Positions 1 to 7,750 of a DNA stretch of 64,000 bases are shown here, piece after piece. The position numbers were made by a program, and so were the translations under genes. The notes beneath the pieces are model-generated. The model was not told the origin of the DNA. It searched no databases and was given only the letters and a program-made list of their open reading frames with translations. The stretch is from assembly GCF_900112195.1 (NCBI RefSeq), contig NZ_FOKR01000018.1, positions 1-64,000 on the forward strand, in the 5' to 3' direction. Numbering within the stretch: position 1 is the first letter of the stretch; the number at the start of each line of letters is the position of its first letter. This DNA comes from Butyrivibrio sp. YAB3001. GTDB lineage: Bacteria; Bacillota; Clostridia; Lachnospirales; Lachnospiraceae.

Positions 1-85
1 AGGCAAGGATGATAAATCGCAGGCAATGCGGGCATTGTCAAGATTTTCAGACGTAGCATATGAAATTGAGATACAAGTTATTTGA
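1..85 (+). CDS. C-terminal tail of an unidentified truncated gene
   Basis: An open frame enters from the left edge of the window and stops at the TGA at 83-85, giving about 27 residues that end in SRFSDVAYEIEIQVI. Nothing in this tail is diagnostic. Its stop overlaps the next open frame (from TTG at 82), the kind of coupling seen in toxin-antitoxin pairs, so it could be an antitoxin end, but this is a weak inference. It could also be chance. Confidence 0.2.
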   Translation, partial: GKDDKSQAMRALSRFSDVAYEIEIQVI

Positions 86-273
86 TTGAATATGAGCTAG
101 ACAGTACACTAGATTATATTTCAACATCTTTACACAATGCATATTCATTTAAGAAACGATTCCACCAGAAGCACTCTCCCATTGATCACAGATTCATATA
201 TGCAACATATTTCTATCGCGCAAATACGAATCAATATCGAATTATATATTGGAATAGAATTTTATTACTCTGA
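82..273 (+). pseudogene. possible remnant of a ParE/RelE-type toxin
   Basis: A 63-codon frame from a TTG at 82. Its start (LDSTLDYISTSLHN) resembles the first helix of ParE/RelE-type mRNA-interferase or gyrase toxins, and its end (NQYRIIYWNRILLL) resembles their final strands. Such toxins are normally about 90-100 residues. The middle, with the usual beta strands and basic residues, appears to be missing, so I read it as a decayed or internally deleted copy rather than a working toxin. No convincing ribosome-binding site precedes the TTG. The similarity is recalled, not searched. Confidence 0.3.
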
Positions 274-333
274 ATCAAAGAAACAATAGCTCACTTATAT
301 ATACACAATCATGCATGAATAGTTTTATAGCAA

Positions 334-372
334 AAGAAAAAGTGATAATTACTATATTAGTAATTATCACTT
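334..372 (-). terminator. intrinsic terminator of tRNA-Ser
   Basis: A perfect 15-bp-arm inverted repeat (340-354 with 358-372, 3-nt loop) is followed on the minus strand by TTTTTCTTTT. It begins nine bases past the tRNA-Ser 3' end, so it terminates that transcript. Confidence 0.85.
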
Positions 373-380
373 GATTTCAA

Positions 381-468
381 CGGAGAAAGCGGGATTTGAA
401 CCCGCGCACCGCGCGAACGGTCTACACCCTTAGCAGGGGCGCCTCTTCAGCCACTTGAGTATTTCTCC
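381..468 (-). tRNA. tRNA-Ser (anticodon GCT)
   Basis: The minus strand folds as an 88-nt class II tRNA. The acceptor arms GGAGAAA/TTTCTCC are at 468-462 and 388-382, the anticodon loop CTGCTAA gives GCT (reads AGC/AGU), there is a long variable arm of the serine type, and a T arm with GGTTCAAATCC. The discriminator base is G. CCA is not encoded. It has its own consensus promoter at 542-570 and terminator at 334-372, so it is a single-gene transcription unit. Confidence 0.95.
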
Positions 469-505
469 ATGTCTGAACTCCTCTACCAATATGCGGTTTT
501 GAATT

Positions 506-537
506 CTTGTGTCTTGTGCAAACAGTTAAGACACAAG
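506..537 (-). repeat. inverted repeat in the tRNA-Ser leader
   Basis: CTTGTGTCTT at 506-515 and AAGACACAAG at 528-537 are perfect 10-bp arms around a 12-nt loop. The element lies between the tRNA promoter and the mature 5' end, so it would fold in the precursor leader. It could assist 5' processing or be an operator; the sequence does not decide. Confidence 0.5.
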
Positions 538-541
538 TGTT

Positions 542-570
542 ATTATACAAAGTACTATTAGCTTTGTCAA
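542..570 (-). promoter_or_regulatory. sigma-A promoter of tRNA-Ser
   Basis: On the minus strand TTGACA (570-565), a 17-bp spacer and TATAAT (547-542): a perfect vegetative consensus, as expected for a strongly expressed tRNA gene. Confidence 0.9.
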
Positions 571-667
571 TTATATTTTTTAAACTGTTTAAATAATTTT
601 TGAACACTGAAGTGAAAAGTTAAATTCCACATTAAATTATTCTTTAAAATATAGGCATTAACAATTA

Positions 668-1213
668 TTATTTCTGAATTTGTGTATTATTTTCATAGAG
701 ATTATTGCCTTTTGAATCAATAACCACTATAGCAGGAAATTTTTCAACTTCCAATTTTCTTATTGCTTCAGTACCAAGATCTTCGTATGCAACAACTTCT
801 GATTTGAAAATCGATTTTGAAAGAAGTGCTCCTGCTCCTCCAATAGCAGCAAAATACACTGCTCCGTTTTTAACTATTGAAGCAATTACTTCACCGGATC
901 GTTTTCCTTTTCCAATCATTCCCACAAGTCCCATATCAAGTAATTGTGGACTATACTTATCCATACGGCTTGCTGTTGTAGGTCCGGCGGATCCTATTGG
1001 TCTTCCTTCTCTGGCCGGTGATGGTCCCATATAATATATAATGTTTCCATTAACATCAAAAGGTAATGATCTTCCATTTTTAATTTCTTCAGACATTCTT
1101 TTATGTGCTGCATCTCTTGCTGTATAAATTATTCCAGTGATATATACCATATCACCGGCATTCAATTCTAATAATTCATTTTTCGAGATTGGAAGCGAAA
1201 GATATTTCTCCAT
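668..1213 (-). CDS. fumB: class I fumarate hydratase, beta subunit
   Basis: 181 residues matching the C-terminal/beta subunit of the oxygen-sensitive [4Fe-4S] class I fumarase, also the L-tartrate dehydratase beta type. Fumarase interconverts fumarate and malate in the cytoplasm. Visible family motifs are GSAGPTTASRMD at 75-86, a GKG at 101-103 and GGAGAL at 125-130. The alpha subunit is the next gene upstream (1570-2412), so the two make one enzyme, but a 356-bp gap separates them where direct adjacency is usual; the beta gene may therefore have its own promoter. L-tartrate dehydratase cannot be excluded from sequence alone, but fumarase is the commoner assignment in clostridia. The E. coli gene called fumB is a different, single-chain enzyme. 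Confidence 0.9.
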   Translation of the reverse strand: MEKYLSLPISKNELLELNAGDMVYITGIIYTARDAAHKRMSEEIKNGRSLPFDVNGNIIYYMGPSPAREGRPIGSAGPTTASRMDKYSPQLLDMGLVGMIGKGKRSGEVIASIVKNGAVYFAAIGGAGALLSKSIFKSEVVAYEDLGTEAIRKLEVEKFPAIVVIDSKGNNLYENNTQIQK

Positions 1214-1569
1214 AATGATCTCACTTTCATTACTATTACACTGTCTTATTGTAATTATTTAATACAAAAAGAATAATCCACATATGTAAAACACTTATCA
1301 TTCAACCATGCTATTACTATTGTTGTGTTTTTTAACACAATTCATATATTATTTCCTTACCACTTATATACGACGTAATTGCAACTATTTTTAGCCTTGA
1401 TTTTGCAAGTAAACTTTCTAAAAAACAAATAAATTGCAAGTTATCAAATATTTATAATTAAAAAGCTCCCTTATATGCTTGGTTTGAATAGTGCTAATGT
1501 AATTTCAACTTGCAAGTCAATGTTATTATCTCCTTGCAAAAATAATTGTATCTATAGTCTGACTTTATT
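1214..1569. other. 356-bp gap between the two fumarase subunit genes
   Basis: No coding sequence is seen. The gap is AT-rich and holds repeated TTGCAA-type motifs: TTGCAAGT at 1403-1410, ATTGCAAGTT at 1433-1442, AACTTGCAAGT at 1507-1517 (its core 1508-1517 is a perfect 10-bp palindrome), CTTGCAAA at 1533-1540 and a shorter TTGCAA near 1380. There is also a 7-bp-arm dyad TTGTGTT/AACACAA at 1323-1340. No strong promoter was recognised. Confidence 0.55.
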
Positions 1570-2412
1570 CTACAGTATCCTGGTTATATGTCTATTCACA
1601 TGGCAACAAATATTTACTGCTACCGGCAATCCAGCAATGTGAGTCGGATATGTATTGATATTAACTGCAAGAGCTGTAATCTTTCCACCAAGACCTGCAG
1701 GGCCTATTCCTGTCTCATTTATTCTAGTCAGAATCTCTTTTTCCATATCAGCGACATATTCTATTTCAGATGATTCTCCAACGGGTCTAAGAAGCGCAGC
1801 CTTCGCAAGAAGGGCACACTTTTCAAAGGTTCCGCCAATTCCCACACCTATTACCATCGGAGGACACGCATTTGGTCCGGCGTCCTTGACAGCCTGGACC
1901 ACTGCATTCTTAACACCTTCTTCACCATCCGCAGGCTTAAGCATAAAAACTCTGCTCATATTCTCACTGCCAAAGCCTTTGGGGGCACATGTTATCTTAA
2001 CCTTATCTCCGGGGACTATGCTGTAATGAATGACAGCCGGAGTATTATCACCGGTGTTCTTTCTTATCAAAGGATCTCCAACAACCGATTTTCTTAGATA
2101 TCCTTCGGTATAGCCATTTTTTACGCCTTCATTTATAGCAGCAGTAATGTCTCCGCCCACAAAATGAACCTCTTGTCCGACCTCCACAAAGAATACTGCC
2201 ATTCCTGTATCCTGACAGATAGGTATCTGGTCTTCTTTTGCTATTTTTAAATTTTCCTGAAGCTTAGAAAAAATCTGTTTTCCGAGTTCAGATTCCTCTT
2301 TTTCCTGTGCGTCTGTAAGAGCTCTCTTCATATCTTCAGAAAGCTCATAATTAACATCGATGCACATATTCTTAACCGTATCTGAGATTTCTGATACATG
2401 AATGTCACGCAT
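1570..2412 (-). CDS. fumA: class I fumarate hydratase, alpha subunit
   Basis: 280 residues, the usual size of the catalytic, cluster-bearing alpha subunit of two-chain class I fumarase. The three expected [4Fe-4S] ligand cysteines are visible: Cys66 in ICQDTG, Cys183 in NACPP and Cys270 in the final CHVNRH motif. The gene starts 22 bp after the HIT-protein gene ends, so it is probably co-transcribed with the upstream rhomboid and HIT genes. The partner beta subunit lies downstream at 668-1213 after an unusually long gap. The role is fumarate/malate interconversion. An L-tartrate dehydratase alpha subunit is the main alternative. The full C-terminus is present, so the gap did not arise by truncation of this gene. 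Confidence 0.92.
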   Translation of the reverse strand: MRDIHVSEISDTVKNMCIDVNYELSEDMKRALTDAQEKEESELGKQIFSKLQENLKIAKEDQIPICQDTGMAVFFVEVGQEVHFVGGDITAAINEGVKNGYTEGYLRKSVVGDPLIRKNTGDNTPAVIHYSIVPGDKVKITCAPKGFGSENMSRVFMLKPADGEEGVKNAVVQAVKDAGPNACPPMVIGVGIGGTFEKCALLAKAALLRPVGESSEIEYVADMEKEILTRINETGIGPAGLGGKITALAVNINTYPTHIAGLPVAVNICCHVNRHITRIL

Positions 2413-2433
2413 AGTTCCTACTCCTTAAAAACT

Positions 2434-2838
2434 TTAACCTACAATCTTGTTCTTTATATCAACAAGTTCCTCTGCTGAAGGGCTCGTTGGTTTCCAAAGA
2501 ATGTGCTGACCGTCATTTTCATATCTTGGAATAATATGTAAATGGAAATGCATAACAGTCTGTCCAGCAGTAGCACCATTGTTCTGAACAAGATTCAGAC
2601 CGTCACAATTCAACTTTTCCTTGATATTCTGCGCTACTTTTTTAGCAACTATAGCTGCATTTGCAACAGTTTCTTCAGGTATCTCAAAAAGATCTGCATA
2701 ATGCTTCTTGGGAAGTACCAAAGCATGTCCTTTTGTTGCAGGTCCATTATCCAAAATTACTCTAAATTCATCGTTTTCAAAAATTGTGTTTGAAGGTATT
2801 TCCCCATTAGCAATTTTGCAAAAAATACATCCGTCCAT
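2434..2838 (-). CDS. HIT family (HINT-like) nucleotide hydrolase
   Basis: 134 residues of the histidine-triad superfamily, HINT branch. The active-site triad His97-x-His99-x-His101 sits in HFHLHIIP, and an N-terminal CIFC (Cys4, Cys7) is the half zinc site seen in many bacterial members. Family members hydrolyse AMP or other groups from phosphoramidate and dinucleoside substrates; the natural substrate is usually unknown. Its ATG shares a base with the stop of the rhomboid gene (TAATG), so translation is coupled. It is followed closely by the fumarase alpha gene. Confidence 0.9.
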   Translation of the reverse strand: MDGCIFCKIANGEIPSNTIFENDEFRVILDNGPATKGHALVLPKKHYADLFEIPEETVANAAIVAKKVAQNIKEKLNCDGLNLVQNNGATAGQTVMHFHLHIIPRYENDGQHILWKPTSPSAEELVDIKNKIVG

Positions 2839-3512
2839 TAAGCTATTCCCTCCATATCTTTCCTATTATTAAACAATATTATATTAATTATTCCAAATAC
2901 AAAACCTGTTAAAAAGCCGCCAAAATGCGCTACTGTATTTGCTCCCTGTTGGAAAAAGCAGGATTCAATTACAAAAAGAAGCAGTAAAATAAGTCTTATC
3001 AGCATGGATTTATCTTTTACCAGCTGCTTTCTATTAATAACTATCCATACTGACATAAAGCCGACAAGTCCCATAACGGCGCCACTTGCACCAAGTGATA
3101 CCCAGGTAAGGTCATTTCTTATCTCATATGACATTGATAGAAGATTTCCAAATATTCCCGCCAAAAAATACATAAAAAGATATGGGGCATGTCCAAGATA
3201 ATTTTCAATGATTGCCCCTACCAATAGCAACATGATCATATTATTAAAAAGATGATTAATATCAGCATGAAGAAACATTGCTGTTACAATTCTGTATAAT
3301 TCCCCATCAATAACCACTGCGGAAGTAAACATCACACCTTCAGAATATAATTCATGCATAAGTGTATTGCTAAGCAAGAATACAATAATATTTATTGCAA
3401 GTAGAATAATAGTAATAATTCCTGACTTGTATATCTGCTGTTGTCTTTTTACAAATTCATCGTTTCTAATATTATCAGGCATGTGATATTTTTCAAGACG
3501 CCGGTACATCAC
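2838..3512 (-). CDS. rhomboid family intramembrane serine protease
   Basis: 224 residues with about six membrane segments. The rhomboid signatures are present: HADINHLFNNM (about 82-92), the nucleophile Ser143 in GASG (141-144) and the catalytic His196 in AHFGGF. It should cleave transmembrane substrates within the lipid bilayer; no substrate can be named. The ATG at 3512 overlaps the end of the flavodoxin/SCP2 gene by four bases; ATGs at residues 2 and 11 are alternative starts. The placement between a redox-type fusion and HIT/fumarase genes looks like a housekeeping operon without an obvious common pathway. Confidence 0.9.
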   Translation of the reverse strand: MMYRRLEKYHMPDNIRNDEFVKRQQQIYKSGIITIILLAINIIVFLLSNTLMHELYSEGVMFTSAVVIDGELYRIVTAMFLHADINHLFNNMIMLLLVGAIIENYLGHAPYLFMYFLAGIFGNLLSMSYEIRNDLTWVSLGASGAVMGLVGFMSVWIVINRKQLVKDKSMLIRLILLLLFVIESCFFQQGANTVAHFGGFLTGFVFGIINIILFNNRKDMEGIA

Positions 3513-4519
3513 TCAGCCATGAGTTCAAACAGCTGATCCATGCTCCTAAGAAGCTTGAAATCTCCCTTCATCTTAATACTCCCCGCCATGAATGCTCTTT
3601 GGAAAGTCATTCTTCCACTGAGAATATCTTCAAAAATATGCTGGTCTGTAGAAATAACCACATCACATTCATCTTCATCTCCGGTTCGAAGATCGCAATT
3701 CTTATTATCTACATCAATAACGATGGGTTTTAGCTTTGCATTATCCAGAAATGAAATCTTATACTTTGCACAAACTCCTGCCACCGGAGTAAACTTCTTT
3801 GTGAGTTTTTTAATATACTCATCAGAATTACCTGAGGCAGATTCTTCCTGGCCCATTTTATCTCGGAATATGCTTGCAAGCTCCTGCAGATCCTCTTTTT
3901 GCGTGCGCACGAATTTATCGTCAGATGCATATTCAGAAAGCTGCTCTGACTCCTGTGGTGTAAGATCGATGCCCTTTGCAACTGCAACTTTATTGATAAC
4001 TGCCTGATTGCTGGCAGGGAAAACAGGCATTTTCTGGTTAATTGTTCTATATATATGCTCCGTTTTCTTTTCGATTATCTTAGAGTATTCTGCACTATTC
4101 TCTAGTTTAGTGGTATCCGCAATATATCCGCACATACCATCACAAGGAAGTCCACCAAGCATTTCCCAGGCTGCGGCTATACTCATCATACCCTCACGTT
4201 CGCCATGAGTTGTTGACATTACAACAGGCGCCATATATGTCTCTTTAATCTTATCCTTGTCGCCGTAAAGCCAGCATGCATCCAAAAACTGCATTAAATA
4301 TCCGCCAACTCCGTACCATTCTACTGTTGATGCAAGGATGACGCCATCAGCGTCCTTGAGAGTATTAGGAAGAGCGGTTATTCCATTCCTCTGTTCGTAA
4401 AGATTGTATTGCTGTACCTTTACATTTAATTCTTCTAAAACTGCTGTGATCTGTGATATTACGTACAAAGTAGGATCATCAATTATCCCTCTGCCGCCAT
4501 AATAGATATTGATTTTCAT
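3509..4519 (-). CDS. flavodoxin-fold NAD(P)H reductase fused to an SCP2-like domain
   Basis: 336 residues from the ATG at 4519, which has GGAGGGG about 8 bases upstream; the longer frame from a TTG at 4537 would start inside that site. Residues ~1-175 look like an NADPH-dependent FMN reductase/flavodoxin fold (MKINIYYGGRG, then ADGVILASTVEWYGVGG). Residues ~230-335 look like a sterol-carrier-protein-2 lipid-binding domain (DVVISTDQHIFEDILSGRMT, then GSIKMKGDF). The family pairing is known in clostridia as a flavodoxin plus SCP2 protein; the combined activity is not established. It is the first gene of the rhomboid/HIT/fumarase group. Confidence 0.75.
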   Translation of the reverse strand: MKINIYYGGRGIIDDPTLYVISQITAVLEELNVKVQQYNLYEQRNGITALPNTLKDADGVILASTVEWYGVGGYLMQFLDACWLYGDKDKIKETYMAPVVMSTTHGEREGMMSIAAAWEMLGGLPCDGMCGYIADTTKLENSAEYSKIIEKKTEHIYRTINQKMPVFPASNQAVINKVAVAKGIDLTPQESEQLSEYASDDKFVRTQKEDLQELASIFRDKMGQEESASGNSDEYIKKLTKKFTPVAGVCAKYKISFLDNAKLKPIVIDVDNKNCDLRTGDEDECDVVISTDQHIFEDILSGRMTFQRAFMAGSIKMKGDFKLLRSMDQLFELMAE

Positions 4520-4563
4520 AAGAAAATACCCCTCCAACTAGTTTATAGGTATTATACCACAAT

Positions 4564-5955
4564 TCACCTGCAGTCGAAGCAAATTCTGCCTATCCTTATT
4601 TCATCGCCTTCTTCTATTACATTTTCTTCCTGAGGCTTGAGTTTAAGACCATTCCTGAATGTTCCATTTGTGGAATTAAGATCGGTTATCGTAATTTTAC
4701 CCTCAGAGTTTTCTGAAAAGCGGCAATGAATTCTTGAAATACTCATATCACTTATCACTTTATCAACACACTCCTCAAGTTTTCCAACAGTTAAGGGAAA
4801 TTTATCAAGAACAATCTTGAAAGTTTTGTCAGTGTTGCTACTGTATAAAGTAATTCCTCTGTCCTCTTCATCGTCTATATCAAGAACTACAGTTTCATCT
4901 GAATTTGACATTTTTATCTCTGATGCATCTGCTGGTTTTACAGAAACTGACTTTTTATACCCTTCAATATTTATATATTCGCTATCCGTATCTTGAATTT
5001 CATTATAATAATCATATTTTATGCCTTCCGTCTCATCGTCAATCACAGTTTTTTTACTTACTATTTTTTTATCATCTTTTGATAAAAAATCTTTAATCCC
5101 TGAAACAAACGCAACAAGACCACTAATTACTGAAACTGCAAGTACTATCATTGAGAGAGAATTCTCTTCTCTTGTCAAAATATAGTTCATTCTTATATAC
5201 ATCATTGCAATCATTAATAGAAGAAAAAGAACTGCAAATATTAGTTGTACTACTCCGGTCTTTTTGGTCTCCTTATTCCTGATCTCAAGTTTTTCTTCAT
5301 ATTGTTCTTCATCGAAATCTGTATTTTGTTCCGAAAAGAAATCCTTTTCTTCAGACAGACTCTGACTATAACGATAATCTTCTGACATACTTTGATAAAC
5401 ACTTTCTTCTTTTTGAGATTCTGAAATTACTTGTTCTATGTAATCAAGAAGTAAAAAACTTTCCATCTGGGATTTTTCTGACAAATCATATATCAGCTCA
5501 ACAGCGTCTTCATCCTCATGATCCACAAGTTCAAACAATTCATCCACAAACTTTGAAATATCAACCGTCTTGCCAAATGGATAATACATAAATCTATAGT
5601 TTTCCTTGGTAAAATCCATAAAAATGCTCTTTGAATCAAGAATCACATTTTCTATTCCAAGTAAATATTCTTCAAGACTTTCCAAAGCCTGCTTTAACGA
5701 AGAAAAGAGCTTAATAAGCTGATCTTTGCTCATTCCTCTTGCTGAAAATCTATCCTTTATACTCTGCATTGAATTTATTCTATAATAAAGAAATGTTTCA
5801 CCATTAATAACCCTTTTATCAAATGGAATAAAACTGTCAATCCTGCTTTTTTCCATTATTTTCATCTGATAGTTCTGTTTATTCCCTGATTCTTTTTCAT
5901 CACTCTTAACAATAAGATAATTATGTTTTAACTCTCTGCAATATCTGTAATCCAT
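4564..5955 (-). CDS. membrane-anchored FHA-domain protein of the Tad pilus locus
   Basis: 463 residues from the second ATG (5955), which has AGGAG at the proper distance; an ATG at 5961 overlaps the preceding stop and is less well spaced. The first ~200 residues resemble the domain of unknown function (DUF6382-type) that precedes FHA domains in Lachnospiraceae. Two hydrophobic segments follow around 235-290, then an acidic linker. The C-terminus (~380-463) is an FHA phosphothreonine-binding domain with SISRIHCRF and DLNSTNGTFRNG. It is the last gene of the pilus operon, overlapping or abutting TadE. It probably senses Ser/Thr phosphorylation near the pilus machine; no kinase gene is in the window. 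Confidence 0.8.
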   Translation of the reverse strand: MDYRYCRELKHNYLIVKSDEKESGNKQNYQMKIMEKSRIDSFIPFDKRVINGETFLYYRINSMQSIKDRFSARGMSKDQLIKLFSSLKQALESLEEYLLGIENVILDSKSIFMDFTKENYRFMYYPFGKTVDISKFVDELFELVDHEDEDAVELIYDLSEKSQMESFLLLDYIEQVISESQKEESVYQSMSEDYRYSQSLSEEKDFFSEQNTDFDEEQYEEKLEIRNKETKKTGVVQLIFAVLFLLLMIAMMYIRMNYILTREENSLSMIVLAVSVISGLVAFVSGIKDFLSKDDKKIVSKKTVIDDETEGIKYDYYNEIQDTDSEYINIEGYKKSVSVKPADASEIKMSNSDETVVLDIDDEEDRGITLYSSNTDKTFKIVLDKFPLTVGKLEECVDKVISDMSISRIHCRFSENSEGKITITDLNSTNGTFRNGLKLKPQEENVIEEGDEIRIGRICFDCR

Positions 5956-5957
5956 GA

Positions 5958-6398
5958 TCATTCTCCTAATCCAATATCTTTTAAACGTTTTATTGTCCTG
6001 ATATGCTTTGCATATTCAGTATCTTTCGCTTTTTCTCTTGCCTCAAGCTTCCATCCATTCTCAGGCAGTCCAAAATATCTTCCAAATGAATGTTTTGTTT
6101 CTGTCTCGCCTGTCACTACAACCGTCTTTCCTTGTTGCTTAGCAGTAAATTTTGGTTTTCTGTTTCCAAAATACTTTTTTGCAAATATAAGTTCACTCTT
6201 TTCCTGAATATAAGCCTGCGGATTTCCATATTCATCCAATTCATTTGCAGCCCTAAAAGCAAGAATATAGCTGTCTTGCGCCAAAATACACCTTGCATAC
6301 ATATAATTCGAAATATATATGATAAAAATAAAAGCACAGACAACTATAGGAACAACAAATGAAGCTTCAACTGTCATGTATCCATTAAATTTACGCAA
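5958..6398 (-). CDS. TadE-like pseudopilin
   Basis: 146 residues. It begins with a short basic segment, then a prepilin-like hydrophobic stretch, GYMTVEASFVVPIVV, with the glutamate that follows the processing site in TadE-type minor pilins. The rest is a small soluble domain. Its start overlaps the end of the preceding prepilin peptidase gene by eight bases, and its stop overlaps the FHA gene, so all are translationally coupled. It would be processed by a peptidase of the same operon and assembled as a minor subunit. Confidence 0.8.
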   Translation of the reverse strand: MRKFNGYMTVEASFVVPIVVCAFIFIIYISNYMYARCILAQDSYILAFRAANELDEYGNPQAYIQEKSELIFAKKYFGNRKPKFTAKQQGKTVVVTGETETKHSFGRYFGLPENGWKLEAREKAKDTEYAKHIRTIKRLKDIGLGE

Positions 6399-6843
6399 AT
6401 AAGATCACTCCCATTCCTAATGTAATAAAAGGGATAAATGGAAGATGTGTTTGCTTATTTGCTCTTTTCGTAGCCAGCAAAAAAATAGACATCAAACTGC
6501 AAAATGCGAAAGCCAAAAGAACTCCTCCATATATTTTTTCTAATCCAAATAAAGGCCCTATTGCTAAAAGCACAATTCCATCTCCGCTCCCGATTCCCCC
6601 GGAAGTCATAAAGCTCATGATTATCAAAAGCAACCCTGGAATCAGCGAAAGTACGATGTTTGTTGGTTCCAAATCTCCATTAAGCAAATCCAATATTGTT
6701 TTTATTATTGAAATCATTCCGCACAAACCCGGAACCCAAATCGAAACCACCTTATTTTTCATATCTTTTATAGATGCATAGATCATTATCAAAAATTGAA
6801 TTATTATCAGTATCTTAAAAATAATATTGTCACCCACATCCAT
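6391..6843 (-). CDS. A24 prepilin peptidase (second of the locus)
   Basis: 150 residues from the ATG at 6843, chosen because GGAGGAAGGAG precedes it; it then overlaps the upstream gene by 14 bases. It is a short, methylase-lacking A24 aspartic peptidase of the TadV/CpaA type with several membrane helices. The two expected aspartates are visible: Asp27 in IKDMKNK and Asp88 in GSGDG (85-88). It would cleave leader peptides of Flp/TadE-type prepilins at the cytoplasmic membrane. A second A24 peptidase is encoded at the head of the same operon (13977-14387), suggesting divided substrates. Confidence 0.85.
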   Translation of the reverse strand: MDVGDNIIFKILIIIQFLIMIYASIKDMKNKVVSIWVPGLCGMISIIKTILDLLNGDLEPTNIVLSLIPGLLLIIMSFMTSGGIGSGDGIVLLAIGPLFGLEKIYGGVLLAFAFCSLMSIFLLATKRANKQTHLPFIPFITLGMGVILFA

Positions 6844-7750
6844 GGCATGGACTCCTTCCTCCAACTTCAGAAATTGGTATAGCATATATATTTCTTTTTA
6901 ATCCCGGACAATTAAGCCTTGTATGATATTTCTTCCCATAATTTGTTATAAAAACATTCCCGCCTGCAATACCTTTTCCACAATACTCACAGGAATAGTA
7001 CTTGGCCCCATCAAGATTTCTCTTGTTCTCAATATCTTCATAACGTATGCTTTCGATCTTGTGATTTAGATATTTACAGCCGGAATCTCTGTGATAAACA
7101 GTTCCATGCTCGGTTATAAAAACAACTTCTTCCTCATTATGATTTATATCAGTTCCACCTGAAATATCATATCCGGTCCAGGCATGGCCATAAAAACGCG
7201 CCTCCACCGGGAATTCCTTAAAACCCGCAAGTCTTATTATGGGATGAACCTTATAATCAACCACTATGTCTATGATGTCATTCTCGTACATTATCCTGGA
7301 TGACGAAAATTTGAGTGACTTTACTCCATCCATTACTGCGCTGCCAGAAAGCTTGTCTTCAAGCCTTTCACGAATCTCACTTACTGCATGAAGCCCAAGT
7401 GTTCCCATCTCAGTAATATTCTTTGCTCTGCTATCTTCATCTAACTGTAAAACCTCTTCACCGGTTCTCATATCAAAAGCCAGCATCGCAGTTTCATTTC
7501 CCACTTGATGCAGACAGGCTTCCAATTCAGATTGAACATATATAATGTCAATTACTGCTATGATATTGATAAAGAAAAAAATAAAAAGCGGAAGAATGAT
7601 GGATGCTTCCAATGTCATGGATGCAGACAAAGACACTTCTTTTATCTTTCTGATTGTCTGGAGTGACATTATTTTTCTTCTTATTTTTTTTATCTTTTTC
7701 AACAACAAAGAAGTGCCCTTATCTCCACTCATGCATTCACTATCTTTCAT
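6830..7750 (-). CDS. TadE-like protein with two C-terminal YH-C-CxxC repeats
   Basis: 306 residues from the ATG at 7750, which overlaps the upstream stop and has GAGGG nearby. A prepilin-like segment SASMTLEASIILPLFIFFF lies at ~42-60. Residues 210-257 and 265-305 form two homologous modules: VFIT (210-213 and 266-269), Tyr-His (219-220 and 275-276), Cys225 or Cys281, then CxxC at 254-257 and 302-305. The T-to-YH and H-to-C distances are identical in both. Three cysteines and a histidine per module suggest metal binding or disulfides; this is inference. It would sit outside the membrane in the pilus assembly. I know no named function for the tail. Confidence 0.75.
   Translation of the reverse strand: MKDSECMSGDKGTSLLLKKIKKIRRKIMSLQTIRKIKEVSLSASMTLEASIILPLFIFFFINIIAVIDIIYVQSELEACLHQVGNETAMLAFDMRTGEEVLQLDEDSRAKNITEMGTLGLHAVSEIRERLEDKLSGSAVMDGVKSLKFSSSRIMYENDIIDIVVDYKVHPIIRLAGFKEFPVEARFYGHAWTGYDISGGTDINHNEEEVVFITEHGTVYHRDSGCKYLNHKIESIRYEDIENKRNLDGAKYYSCEYCGKGIAGGNVFITNYGKKYHTRLNCPGLKRNIYAIPISEVGGRSPCHGCG

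Noticed and set aside
422..607. 61-codon minus-strand frame over tRNA-Ser
   Set aside because: It runs through the tRNA and its promoter and has no coding signs.
1655..2026. 123-codon plus-strand frame opposite fumarase alpha
   Set aside because: It mirrors a well-supported gene on the other strand, has no ribosome-binding site and no family resemblance; its composition follows the antisense codon pattern.
3540..4007. 155-codon plus-strand frame opposite the flavodoxin/SCP2 gene
   Set aside because: Antisense shadow of the SCP2 half; no start signal and no recognisable protein features.
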